Shown here: in pieces, positions 1 through 5,546 of the stretch
Numbering within the stretch: position 1 is the stretch's first letter
How the letters are laid out: each line of letters starts with the position of its first letter
Origin: Bacilli bacterium
Lineage (GTDB): Bacteria > Bacillota_I > Bacilli_A > ML615J-28 > CAG-698
NCBI GenBank assembly: GCA_023228385.1
Contig: JALOBF010000067.1
Location: 1-7,992 of the forward strand
Reading direction: 5' to 3'
DNA: 7,992 nt
Position numbers and translations under genes: made by a program
The notes under the pieces: generated by a model
Seen by the model: only the letters and a program-made list of their open reading frames with translations
What the model was told of the DNA's origin: nothing
Databases searched by the model: none

Positions 1-16
1 ATCTTAAAAAAAACAA

Positions 17-45
17 TTGACTTTCTGTGGTTAATGATGTAAAAT
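17..45 (+). promoter_or_regulatory. Promoter of the rplK operon
   Basis: A TTGACT -35 box (17-22) and a TAAAAT -10 box (40-45) are separated by exactly 17 bases. This is a good sigma-70/sigma-A type promoter about 90 bases upstream of rplK, leaving a leader long enough for the RNA fold at 81-111. It suggests that rplK-rplA are transcribed from here, whatever lies upstream (nusG/secE in many relatives, not visible in this window). Confidence 0.7.
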
Positions 46-80
46 TAATAAGCGTGCAATAATTGAAATACTATTTTATT

Positions 81-111
81 AGTGGGAGAGTTTACGCTCA
101 ATATTACCACT
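81..111 (+). promoter_or_regulatory. Putative ribosomal protein L1 binding site in the rplK leader
   Basis: AGTGG (81-85) pairs with CCACT (107-111). Inside it, GAG (88-90) can pair with CTC (97-99), leaving a two-base GA on the 5' side and an AU-rich 7-base strand on the 3' side. This resembles the two-helix, asymmetric-loop fold by which L1 recognises both 23S rRNA and its own mRNA. The GTGGGAG and ACCAC segments recur before rplA at 613-639. The structure ends 11 bases before the rplK Shine-Dalgarno, so bound L1 could block initiation. The L1 assignment is inference from structure and position. Confidence 0.5.
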
Positions 112-136
112 CACGGACAAAAAGGAGGTGTGTCTC

Positions 137-568
137 GTGGCAGTAAAAAAAAGAGTATCGAAAGTTGTAAAATTACAGCTTCCAGCTGGCAAAGCTACTC
201 CGGCCCCGCCGGTCGGACCGACTTTAGGCCAAACCGGAATCAATATCCAACAATTCTGTATGCAGTTTAATGAAAAAACAAAGGATATGATCGGGAATGT
301 TGTACCGGCGATAATAACGGTTTATGAGGATCGTTCGTTTACATTTATCACCAAAACGCCTCCGGCCGCTGATTTGTTGAAAAAAGCAGCCGGAATCAGC
401 AGCGGTTCATCAAATTCCTTGAAAACAAAGGTTGCGACGATTTCAAGAGATAAAGTAAAGGAAATTGCCGAAACCAAGTTGCCGGATTTAAATGCCTATA
501 CGGTTGAAGCCGCGATGAAGATCATCGAAGGTACCGCCAGAAACATGGGAATTGTAATAAAAGATTAA
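137..568 (+). CDS. rplK: 50S ribosomal protein L11
   Basis: L11 is a structural protein of the large subunit. It binds the GTPase-associated centre of 23S rRNA at the base of the L10-L7/L12 stalk and contacts elongation factors. The product is 143 aa, the usual length. The N-terminal domain shows VVKLQLPAGKATPAPPVGP followed by LGQTGINI, with the proline-rich segment typical of the factor- and thiostrepton-binding face. The C-terminal RNA-binding domain ends in VEAAMKIIEGTARNMGI. The GTG at 137 was chosen because it gives the normal MAVKKRV N-terminus and lies 8 bases after AAGGAGG (122-128); an in-frame GTG at 128 overlaps that ribosome binding site. It is the first gene of rplK-rplA-rplJ-rplL. 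Confidence 0.98.
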   Translation: MAVKKRVSKVVKLQLPAGKATPAPPVGPTLGQTGINIQQFCMQFNEKTKDMIGNVVPAIITVYEDRSFTFITKTPPAADLLKKAAGISSGSSNSLKTKVATISRDKVKEIAETKLPDLNAYTVEAAMKIIEGTARNMGIVIKD

Positions 569-570
569 AT

Positions 571-608
571 GCGAAGTTTCGCTGACAAATAAGTTGTTTA
601 CACAACTT
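571..608 (+). repeat. Two small inverted repeats between rplK and rplA
   Basis: GCGA (571-574) pairs with TCGC (579-582) across a 4-base loop, and AAGTTGT (591-597) pairs perfectly with ACAACTT (602-608) across TTAC. Neither hairpin is followed by a T-run, so they are not intrinsic terminators. They directly precede the putative L1 site at 613-639. They could be RNase processing sites or spacer helices in the rplK-rplA mRNA; the function is not determinable from sequence. Confidence 0.45.
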
Positions 609-612
609 AAAC

Positions 613-639
613 TGTGGGAGGAATTTCCGATAAACCACA
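613..639 (+). promoter_or_regulatory. Putative L1 binding site before rplA
   Basis: TGTGG (613-617) pairs with CCACA (635-639). After a two-base GA, GG (620-621) can pair with CC (627-628), leaving GATAAA (629-634) on the 3' side. This matches the plan of the fold at 81-111 (shared GTGGGAG, GA bulge, shared ACCAC) although the loop bases differ, which suggests conservation of structure rather than chance. It lies immediately before the rplA Shine-Dalgarno (AAGGAGGG, 643-650), the right place for L1 to repress its own translation. The binding role is inferred. Confidence 0.55.
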
Positions 640-656
640 TTTAAGGAGGGATTAAA

Positions 657-1349
657 ATGGCTAAAAGAAGCCGTAAATATCAAGAAGCGATGAGTTTGGT
701 CGACCGGACCAAACGCTATCCTTTAAACGAAGCGGTCGAACTGGCTAAAAAAACTAATATCGCCAATTTTGATGCGACGGTTGAGATTGTTTTCCGGATG
801 AATCTCGATTCTCGAAAAGCTGATCAAAACCTGCGCGGAGCGATCGTTTTGCCGCACGGTTCGGGAAAAACGATGAAAGTTCTTGTTCTAACAAAAACGG
901 CAAAACAAAAAGAAGCCGAAGCCGCCGGTGCCGATTATGTCGGCGATGTCGAATATCTGGATAAAATCAAAGAAGGTTGGTTTGATTTCGACGTTATTGT
1001 TGCGACCCCGGACATGATGGGCGAGTTAGGTAAATTAGGTAAAATCCTCGGTCCCAAAGGTTTAATGCCTAATGCGAAAACCGGTACCGTTACTATGGAT
1101 ATTGAGAAAGCAGTCAAGGAAATTAAAGCCGGAAAGGTTACATACCGGGTTGATAAAAACGGAAATATTCCGCTGATAGTCGGCAAGGTGAGTTTTGAAC
1201 CGGTAAAACTGGCAGAAAATATTCGAACCGTTTTTCAAACATTAGTTCGTCTGCGGCCGCAAACGGTTAAAGGCATATATATTAAAAACATCGTAATTTC
1301 AACATCGATGGGCCCGGGCATTAAAATTGCCCCCGAATCGATTGTATAA
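657..1349 (+). CDS. rplA: 50S ribosomal protein L1
   Basis: L1 binds helices H76-H78 of 23S rRNA to form the mobile L1 stalk that helps move deacylated tRNA out of the E site. It is also a known translational repressor of its own operon. The product is 230 aa, the standard bacterial length. The N-terminus MAKRSRKYQEA is typical. The family signature region LGKILGPKGLMPNAKTGTVT is present near residues 124-143, with Ala where many homologues have Pro (NPKTGTVT). The C-terminal part contains the second half of domain I (RVDKNGNIPLIVGKVSF) and ends GPGIKIAPESIV. Start ATG lies 6 bases after AAGGAGGG. It follows rplK by 88 bases that hold hairpins and a probable L1 site. Confidence 0.98.
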   Translation: MAKRSRKYQEAMSLVDRTKRYPLNEAVELAKKTNIANFDATVEIVFRMNLDSRKADQNLRGAIVLPHGSGKTMKVLVLTKTAKQKEAEAAGADYVGDVEYLDKIKEGWFDFDVIVATPDMMGELGKLGKILGPKGLMPNAKTGTVTMDIEKAVKEIKAGKVTYRVDKNGNIPLIVGKVSFEPVKLAENIRTVFQTLVRLRPQTVKGIYIKNIVISTSMGPGIKIAPESIV

Positions 1350-1371
1350 ACAACTCATACAATAATAAAAT
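1342..1371 (+). promoter_or_regulatory. Weak candidate promoter for rplJ-rplL
   Basis: TTGTAT (1342-1347) and TAAAAT (1366-1371) are separated by 18 bases at the end of rplA. The -10 box is the same TAAAAT seen before rplK and rpoB. An extra promoter in front of the rplJ leader is known in Bacillus, which makes this plausible, but the -35 match is poor and transcription may simply continue from the rplK promoter. Confidence 0.3.
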
Positions 1372-1385
1372 AGTAAGAATTATTT

Positions 1386-1490
1386 GCCGAAGACAGTAGG
1401 AGCTGATGATCAGCTTAATTTCCTACCGAGGTGTTAAGATGGATTTTCATCCCTCTTTTTGCGTCGCGGCAAAAAGAGGTTTTATTTTTT
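1386..1490 (+). promoter_or_regulatory. L10 leader: autoregulatory RNA element of rplJ-rplL
   Basis: The leader starts with GCCGAAGACA and carries GTAGG (1396-1400) paired with CCTAC (1422-1426), enclosing a second hairpin AGCTGA (1401-1406)/TCAGCT (1410-1415). GCC (1386-1388) can pair with GGT (1430-1432), making the GAAGACA/CGA internal loop a likely kink-turn, as in the known L10 leader family bound by the L10-(L12)4 complex. Downstream sit a candidate antiterminator (GAGG 1428-1431 with CCTC 1452-1455, plus GATG 1438-1441 with CATC 1448-1451) and the terminator at 1452-1490. These share bases 1428-1432 and 1452-1455, so L10 binding should favour termination. The family is established; the pairings here are read by eye. 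Confidence 0.85.
1452..1490 (+). terminator. Rho-independent attenuator before rplJ
   Basis: CCTCTTTTTGC (1452-1462) pairs over 11 perfect base pairs with GCAAAAAGAGG (1469-1479) across a 6-base loop, followed by a T-rich tract TTTTATTTTTT (1480-1490). It lies between the L10 leader core and the rplJ Shine-Dalgarno, so it must act conditionally as an attenuator; otherwise rplJ and rplL would not be expressed from the upstream promoter. Confidence 0.9.
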
Positions 1491-1506
1491 CGATGGAGGT
1501 GAAAAA

Positions 1507-1998
1507 ATGAAAGAGGCAACGATTAAGAAAAAAGCCGAAAAAGTTGATTTGCTCGCCGATAAATTCCAAGAAAGTAAATCTTTGGTGTTTATTGATTATT
1601 TAGGCTTAACGGTTGCTGAAGTTTCGAACCTTCGTAATATTTTATACAGCGAAGGTTGCGAAATGCATGTTATTAAAAACAATATTTTACGTCGTGCGGT
1701 TAAAAAGGTTGGATATGAAGGCCTGGATGAAGTGTTGGTCGGTCCGAATGCCGTGGCATTATCAAAAGACGCAACCAATACTTCAAGAATCATTTATGAT
1801 TTTTTAAAAACAAATAAAAAATTAAAAGTTAAATTAGGTGTTATCGAAGGAAAAATCACAAATGAAGATGATTTGAAAGTATTGGCGAAATTACCGAATA
1901 AAGACGGTATGTTATCAATGCTGTTGAGTGTACTACAAGCCCCCATCCGCAAACTTGCGGTTGCGGTTAAAGCTGTAGCCGAAAAACAAGAAGCTTAA
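1507..1998 (+). CDS. rplJ: 50S ribosomal protein L10
   Basis: L10 anchors L7/L12 dimers to 23S rRNA near L11 and forms the stalk base. As an L10-L12 complex it also binds its own leader mRNA. The product is 163 aa, typical of Gram-positive L10. The N-terminal rRNA- and mRNA-binding domain contains SLVFIDYLGLTVAEVSNLR (about residues 25-43), HVIKNNILRRA (about 55-65) and VGPNAVALS (about 80-88). The C-terminal helix that binds L12 dimers includes LLSVLQAPIRKLAVAVKAVAE. The ATG at 1507 follows GGAGGT (1495-1500). An in-frame TTG at 1459 lies inside the attenuator hairpin and is not a start. rplL begins 18 bases downstream. Confidence 0.97.
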   Translation: MKEATIKKKAEKVDLLADKFQESKSLVFIDYLGLTVAEVSNLRNILYSEGCEMHVIKNNILRRAVKKVGYEGLDEVLVGPNAVALSKDATNTSRIIYDFLKTNKKLKVKLGVIEGKITNEDDLKVLAKLPNKDGMLSMLLSVLQAPIRKLAVAVKAVAEKQEA

Positions 1999-2016
1999 AA
2001 CAAGGAGGATTATAAA

Positions 2017-2388
2017 ATGGCAAAATTAAATGTACAGGAGTTTATTGAACAATTAAAAGAAATGACAGTTTTGGAACTGAATGAATTGGTAAAAGCAATC
2101 GAACAAGAGTTTGGCGTTACGGCCGCCGCCGTTGTCGCTGCTCCTGTTTCCGACGAAGCGAAAGAAGAAGAAGGACCATCTACTTATAATGTGATGTTAG
2201 TAAGCTTTGGCGCCAACAAAATTGCCGTAATCAAAGCTGTTCGCGAATTAACCGGATTACCGCTTAAAGAGGCAAAAGAGTTGGTTGATGCCGCTCCGAA
2301 TGCAATTAAAGAAGGTGTTTCCGTTGATGAAGCCAATGCTTATAAAGCAAAATTGGAAGAAGCGGGCGCAACCGTCGAGTTAAAGTAA
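2017..2388 (+). CDS. rplL: 50S ribosomal protein L7/L12
   Basis: L7/L12 forms the flexible multi-copy stalk that recruits and activates translational GTPases. The product is 123 aa, the normal length. The N-terminal dimerisation and L10-binding helices (about residues 1-32) include FIEQLKEMTVLELNELVKAI. An Ala/Val-rich hinge (about 36-54) is followed by the C-terminal domain with the factor-binding helices NKIAVIKAVRELTGL and LKEAKELVDAAP, ending EEAGATVELK. The conserved Gly of TGLGLKEAK is Pro here (TGLPLKEAK), a small departure. AAGGAGG (2002-2008) lies 8 bases before the ATG. It is the last gene of the stalk operon and is followed by a terminator. Confidence 0.98.
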   Translation: MAKLNVQEFIEQLKEMTVLELNELVKAIEQEFGVTAAAVVAAPVSDEAKEEEGPSTYNVMLVSFGANKIAVIKAVRELTGLPLKEAKELVDAAPNAIKEGVSVDEANAYKAKLEEAGATVELK

Positions 2389-2404
2389 TTATGATTTAAG
2401 CATA

Positions 2405-2453
2405 AAAACCAAAATTGGTTGTCGGTTTTACCGAGGATCAATCTTGGTTTTTT
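2405..2453 (+). terminator. Rho-independent terminator of the stalk operon
   Basis: AAAACCAAAATTG (2405-2417) pairs with CAATCTTGGTTTT (2439-2451) with a single A-C mismatch, and an inner helix TCGGT (2422-2426)/ACCGA (2430-2434) caps the structure. The 3' arm runs into six T residues (2448-2453). It lies 16 bases after the rplL stop, so the ribosomal operon ends here and does not continue into rpoB as it does in E. coli. Confidence 0.9.
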
Positions 2454-2514
2454 AATTAAATGCTGCTTTAAAAACCGATAATAATAATTTGTTTTCATTT
2501 AAAATGATTTACCA

Positions 2515-2543
2515 TTGACATTTTTAATAATTTTCATTATAAT
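2515..2543 (+). promoter_or_regulatory. Perfect consensus promoter of the cobalamin unit
   Basis: TTGACA (2515-2520) and TATAAT (2538-2543) are both exact matches to the vegetative consensus and are spaced by 17 bases. Transcription should start near 2550, just before the riboswitch P1 stem at 2561. The preceding 61 bases (2454-2514) are AT-rich and show nothing else. Such a strong promoter implies that control is exerted after initiation, by the riboswitch. Confidence 0.9.
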
Positions 2544-2560
2544 AGACAATGAAATTAATA

Positions 2561-2708
2561 GTATTTGGTGCGTAAGCATAACAAGGAATTAGGTGAGATA
2601 CCTAAGCTGTCCCAGCAGCCGTAAAGCTGATGAAATCAGAAAACCACTGCCGAAAGGCGGGAAGGTCTGAAAGTAAAATGAAGCTGAGCCGGAAGACTTA
2701 CCAAATAC
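2561..2708 (+). promoter_or_regulatory. Cobalamin riboswitch (aptamer)
   Basis: A perfect 9-bp P1 closes the element: GTATTTGGT (2561-2569) with ACCAAATAC (2700-2708). Inside, in order, are P4 (TTAGGT 2589-2594/ACCTAA 2600-2605, with the GGTGagAtaCC core pattern), P5 (GCTG 2606-2609/CAGC 2616-2619, loop TCCCAG), the CCGTAA segment, P6 (CTGAT 2627-2631/ATCAG 2635-2639), the conserved CCACTG...CGGGAAGG block (2644-2665) and a B12-box-like GAGCCGGAAGACTTACC (2686-2702). These are hallmarks of the cobalamin riboswitch family. Loop L5 CCCAG (2611-2615) is perfectly complementary to CTGGG (2723-2727) downstream, the L5-L13 kissing pair used in ligand sensing. The subtype (AdoCbl versus MeCbl/aquocobalamin) cannot be decided by eye. 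Confidence 0.93.
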
Positions 2709-2717
2709 AAAAACAAT

Positions 2718-2811
2718 TTCTCCTGGGTATGAGAATAGGCAATATATTTCATTTTTATATTTCCTATTTTCATCATAAAAAAAAAGAAAGGAATGTAAAA
2801 ATGAAAAGGAA
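2718..2811 (+). promoter_or_regulatory. Expression platform: start-codon-sequestering switch
   Basis: Three competing pairings are visible. P13 is TTCTC (2718-2722)/GAGAA (2731-2735), with L13 CTGGG in its loop. A long hairpin pairs ATGAGAATAGG (2729-2739) with CCTATTTTCAT (2763-2773), with one G-U, and then AATATA (2741-2746) with TATATT (2756-2761). The 3' arm 2761-2773 can instead pair with the lipoprotein start region 2801-2811 (ATGAAAA, then GGAA after a 2-base bulge). P13 and the long hairpin share 2729-2735. Ligand-stabilised P13 should therefore free the 3' arm to mask the AUG (off). No T-run follows the hairpin, so translational control is the better reading. The mechanism is inference. 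Confidence 0.65.
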
Positions 2812-3184
2812 GTTATCTTTGCTTTTAATTTTGTTTTTGTTGTTGTTTGGTGTTGTCGGTTGTGGTCCCGAAAAAAACGAACCAAGCGGGACAATAAGGG
2901 TAATTGTTGTGAATTATGAAAAAGAAGAGGTGTTTAACAATCTGATTGATTTTTATGAGGATAACACCTTGTTGGGTTTATTACAAGCTCATGATGAAAT
3001 TCAATTAGACGGTGAGGAGCAGTCCTATGGATTTTATATTATTAAAATGTGTGGGATTAGTGCTAAAGATTATTCCGAGACTTATTGGAAAATAGAGGTT
3101 AACGGTAATTATTCGCTAGTTGGTATCGCTGAAATTCCGCTGAAAGACAAAGACGAAATTAAATTTTTGCTTATCAACTGGTAA
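2801..3184 (+). CDS. DUF4430 (transcobalamin-like) lipoprotein, probable cobalamin-binding
   Basis: The product is a 127-aa surface lipoprotein. Residues 1-20 form a signal peptide (MKRK, then a Leu-rich core) ending in the lipobox VVGC with Cys21 as the predicted lipidated residue. After a short linker, residues about 31-127 look like a single DUF4430 domain, the fold related to the C-terminal beta domain of transcobalamin/intrinsic factor. Typical marks are TLLGLLQAHDEI, YGFYIIKMCGIS, YWKIEVNGN (95-103), VG (107-108), PLKDKDEIKF and a terminal Trp127. The cobalamin riboswitch upstream supports a role in B12 capture at the membrane, perhaps handing B12 to a transporter encoded elsewhere; this is inference, and no transporter is in the window. 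AGGA (2789-2792) sits 8 bases before the chosen ATG. Longer in-frame reading from 2630 runs through the riboswitch and is rejected. Confidence 0.85.
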   Translation: MKRKLSLLLILFLLLFGVVGCGPEKNEPSGTIRVIVVNYEKEEVFNNLIDFYEDNTLLGLLQAHDEIQLDGEEQSYGFYIIKMCGISAKDYSETYWKIEVNGNYSLVGIAEIPLKDKDEIKFLLINW

Positions 3185-3192
3185 AAGAAGAG

Positions 3193-3220
3193 GTCTAGTT
3201 GCTTTCAACTAGACTTTTTT
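3193..3220 (+). terminator. Rho-independent terminator after the lipoprotein gene
   Basis: GTCTAGTTG (3193-3201) pairs perfectly over 9 bp with CAACTAGAC (3206-3214) across loop CTTT, followed by six T residues (3215-3220). It closes the cobalamin-controlled unit as a monocistronic transcript, 8 bases after the stop codon. Confidence 0.93.
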
Positions 3221-3228
3221 AAAAATCA

Positions 3229-3258
3229 TGGTTTATTTTTCCAACTATCGTATATACT
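3229..3258 (+). promoter_or_regulatory. Weak candidate promoter for malQ
   Basis: TATACT (3253-3258) is a good -10 box 25 bases upstream of the malQ ATG. The best -35 is a poor TGGTTT (3229-3234) at 18 bases. Because a strong terminator ends just upstream, some promoter is expected in this gap. No catabolite-repression or maltose-regulator operator is evident. Confidence 0.35.
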
Positions 3259-3283
3259 ATATTTAGTTTGTTCTGGAGGAATA

Positions 3284-4753
3284 ATGCGCGAAAGTGGGAT
3301 ATTGTTGCCGGTTAGTTCTTTAAACGATTTGTATGGAATCGGTACTTTAGGTAAAGAAGCGTATAAATTTATTGACTTTTTATCAGCGGCCGGTCAGCGG
3401 TTGTGGCAGGTTCTACCGTTAGGACCGACTTCATTCGGAGATTCTCCATATCAGACTTTTTCCGTGTTTGCCGGTAATCCTTATTTTATTGATTTTGAAT
3501 TAATGCAAGAAGAAGGCTTGCTTGTATTCGAAGATTACCGCCAGATGGCATCACCGGAAGGAAATATCGACTATCTTTATCAATACCAAAATCGTTTTTC
3601 GGTTTTGAGAAAAGCTTACAACCGTTTTACCGTAAGTTATGATTATAATTGTTTTATTATTGAAAATAAATTTTGGCTGGATGATTATGCATTATTTATG
3701 GCAATAAAAAAAACAATGCCGGAAGCATCGTGGGATAAATGGGATACGGAATATAGATTCCGTCAAGGTCGGAAGTTTATTTCGTTTCTTGAAGAAAATC
3801 AAGATGAACTAGGGTTTTGGCGTTTTGTTCAGTATTGTTTTTTCAAACAATGGCACCAGTTAAAAGCATATGCTAATTGTAAAAAAGTAAAAATTATCGG
3901 TGATTTACCGATATATGTTGCTTATGATTCCAGTGACGTTTGGTCGAATCCCCTAAATTGGCAACTTGACGGTACTCTTACGCCGTTGGCCGTTGCCGGC
4001 TGTCCCCCCGATGCCTTTAGTCCGGATGGGCAACTCTGGGGTAATCCGCTCTACAATTATACTTTAATGGCTGAGGAGGGTTATTCTTGGTGGATAGAAC
4101 GAATTCGCCATGCTTTTAATTTATATAATTATTTGCGGATCGATCATTTTCGCGGTTTTGAAGCATACTATGCCATCCCTTTTCCGGCTGCGAATGCCCG
4201 TAACGGGACGTGGATTAAAGGCCCGGGGATCGGATTTTTCCGAAAAATACAGCAAAAATTGGGTGAATTGAACATCATCGCCGAAGATTTGGGATTTTTA
4301 ACCGATGCGGTCTACAAATTACGCGATGAGACCGGCTATATGGGGATGAAGGTTTTGCAATTTGCCTTTAATCATCAGGAAGACAGTGAATATTTACCGC
4401 ATAATCATATTAAAAAGGCAGTTTGTTATACCGGAACCCATGATAATCTTCCAACAAAAGCCTGGTTTAAAACTATATCTCAAGGTGATTTAGATTTTGT
4501 ATATCGCTATTTAGGTATTGGCGATTCGGGCGAAGAGGTTGAGAAATTTATAAAAGCAGCCCTTGCTTCCGTATGTGAGATTGTAATTATTCCGATGCCG
4601 GACTATCTTGAACTTGGGAGTGAGGCCCGATTTAACACCCCGGCGACTTTGGGCGGTAATTGGTTATGGCGTTTAAAAAGTAATGATATAAACAATGTTT
4701 TAGCAAAAAAAATCTATGAATGGACCAAACTATATCGGAGAGCAGGAGAATGA
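3284..4753 (+). CDS. malQ: 4-alpha-glucanotransferase (amylomaltase, GH77)
   Basis: This cytoplasmic enzyme transfers alpha-1,4-glucan segments between maltodextrins, used in maltose/maltodextrin or glycogen turnover. The product is 489 aa, normal for bacterial GH77. The N-terminus ESGILLPVSSL and IGTLG is followed by WQVLPLGPTSFGDSPYQ (about 41-57), GDLPIYVAYDSSDVW (206-220) and CPPDAFSPDGQLWGNP (240-255). The catalytic Asp nucleophile is D287 in LRIDHFRGF, the acid/base is E334 in IIAEDLG, and the third carboxylate is D387 in TGTHDN; all are present. Near the C-terminus the usual PxQDxLxLG reads PMPDYLELG, a Gln-to-Pro change. GGAGG (3275-3279) lies 4 bases before the ATG. It ends at UGA one base before the lgt-like start, so the two are probably cotranslated. 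No other sugar genes are nearby. Confidence 0.96.
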   Translation: MRESGILLPVSSLNDLYGIGTLGKEAYKFIDFLSAAGQRLWQVLPLGPTSFGDSPYQTFSVFAGNPYFIDFELMQEEGLLVFEDYRQMASPEGNIDYLYQYQNRFSVLRKAYNRFTVSYDYNCFIIENKFWLDDYALFMAIKKTMPEASWDKWDTEYRFRQGRKFISFLEENQDELGFWRFVQYCFFKQWHQLKAYANCKKVKIIGDLPIYVAYDSSDVWSNPLNWQLDGTLTPLAVAGCPPDAFSPDGQLWGNPLYNYTLMAEEGYSWWIERIRHAFNLYNYLRIDHFRGFEAYYAIPFPAANARNGTWIKGPGIGFFRKIQQKLGELNIIAEDLGFLTDAVYKLRDETGYMGMKVLQFAFNHQEDSEYLPHNHIKKAVCYTGTHDNLPTKAWFKTISQGDLDFVYRYLGIGDSGEEVEKFIKAALASVCEIVIIPMPDYLELGSEARFNTPATLGGNWLWRLKSNDINNVLAKKIYEWTKLYRRAGE

Positions 4754-4754
4754 T

Positions 4755-5546
4755 ATGAAATATCCGGATTTTATTGTAAAAATTAATGATTTTTTAGATA
4801 AAATCAATCTTAATCTTTATACTGTATTACTTGGGATCGGTATTATTGTACTTATCGAATATGTGATTTATGCTTTTGAGAAGAAAAACGGTTATTCCCG
4901 GGTTGCCACCAATAAGTTTTTACTCTTTATAACGATATCGTTGGTTGCCGCTTATTTTTCGGCTTTATTTTTTGATGCCGTTTTTCATTATTTCCAAACC
5001 GGTATTTTTAAATTTGAAACCATTACTTATATCGGCGGCTTTATCGGCGGAATCGTGGTTTTTGTTATTTTGGTGTATTGCTTTTATCGCGAGGAAAGAA
5101 AAAATATTGTTAAGATATTAAATATTATTATCCCGGGTGTTGTTTTGGCCCATGCCTGCGGCCGCCTTGGTTGCTTTACCGCCGGTTGTTGTTACGGCCG
5201 ACCGACCAACAGTATTTTCGGTATTTATTTTCCTGCCGGGACCAATGCTTATATAGACGGGCTTCGTGTACCGGTTCATCCGACTCAACTTTATGAAGTT
5301 TTCTTTCTTATTGTCTTCTTTTTTGTTCTTGTGTATGTGCCGAAAGTAAAGGATTATAAATTTTCATCTTATTTAATCGGGTACGGAATTTTTCGTTTTA
5401 TTTTGGAAAAATATTTTCGCGGCGACCGGCGCGGTTTACTCTTTAATTTGCCGCCGTCACTAATATTAAGTATTGTAATGGTTGCCGGCGGTATCGGTAT
5501 TTTAATTTTTACTTTATATCAACAAAAGACTAAACTCGAGGAATAA
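4755..5546 (+). CDS. Lgt-like prolipoprotein diacylglyceryl transferase family protein, divergent
   Basis: The product is a 263-aa polytopic membrane protein with about seven hydrophobic segments (near 20-40, 54-75, 92-111, 120-143, 178-196, 203-218 and 233-255), matching the Lgt plan. Lgt transfers diacylglyceryl to the lipobox Cys. Family marks are GGFIGG (94-99), HACGRLGCFTAGCCYGRPT (133-151), HPTQLYE (175-181) and RFILEKYFRGDRRG (214-227). However, the canonical signature GRxGNFxNxExxG reads GRLGCFTAGCCYG, with Cys for the first Asn, Ala for the second Asn and Cys for Glu, and the His of the canonical HGG motif is Ile93. The Cys-rich form marks an Lgt-like paralogue group whose activity I cannot assert. 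AGGAG (4744-4748) sits 6 bases before the chosen ATG; an upstream ATG at 4716 overlaps malQ. The gene is spaced 1 base from malQ and 2 from the next gene. Confidence 0.82.
   Translation: MKYPDFIVKINDFLDKINLNLYTVLLGIGIIVLIEYVIYAFEKKNGYSRVATNKFLLFITISLVAAYFSALFFDAVFHYFQTGIFKFETITYIGGFIGGIVVFVILVYCFYREERKNIVKILNIIIPGVVLAHACGRLGCFTAGCCYGRPTNSIFGIYFPAGTNAYIDGLRVPVHPTQLYEVFFLIVFFFVLVYVPKVKDYKFSSYLIGYGIFRFILEKYFRGDRRGLLFNLPPSLILSIVMVAGGIGILIFTLYQQKTKLEE

Noticed and set aside
82..270. 62-aa + strand frame overlapping rplK
   Set aside because: It starts inside the L1-type leader fold and runs out of frame through rplK.
935..1186. 83-aa open frame on the - strand within rplA
   Set aside because: Antisense shadow of a conserved ribosomal protein gene.
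1459..1506. TTG at 1459 as the rplJ start
   Set aside because: It is inside the attenuator stem and adds a non-conserved basic stretch; ATG 1507 has GGAGGT upstream.
2729..2773. Hairpin after the riboswitch as an intrinsic terminator
   Set aside because: It is followed by an A-rich tract, not a T-run, and its stem is AT-rich; a role in start-codon access fits better.
2630..2800. In-frame upstream ATG at 2630 extending the lipoprotein by 57 residues
   Set aside because: The extension is translated riboswitch sequence. The ATG at 2801 has its own AGGA site and begins a clean signal peptide.
2589..2894. 101-aa open frame on the - strand
   Set aside because: It lies over the riboswitch and the lipoprotein signal peptide, has no ribosome binding site and no recognisable protein features.
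4716..4754. ATG at 4716 as the lgt-like start
   Set aside because: It overlaps the malQ end and lacks a ribosome binding site; ATG 4755 has AGGAG at 6 bases.
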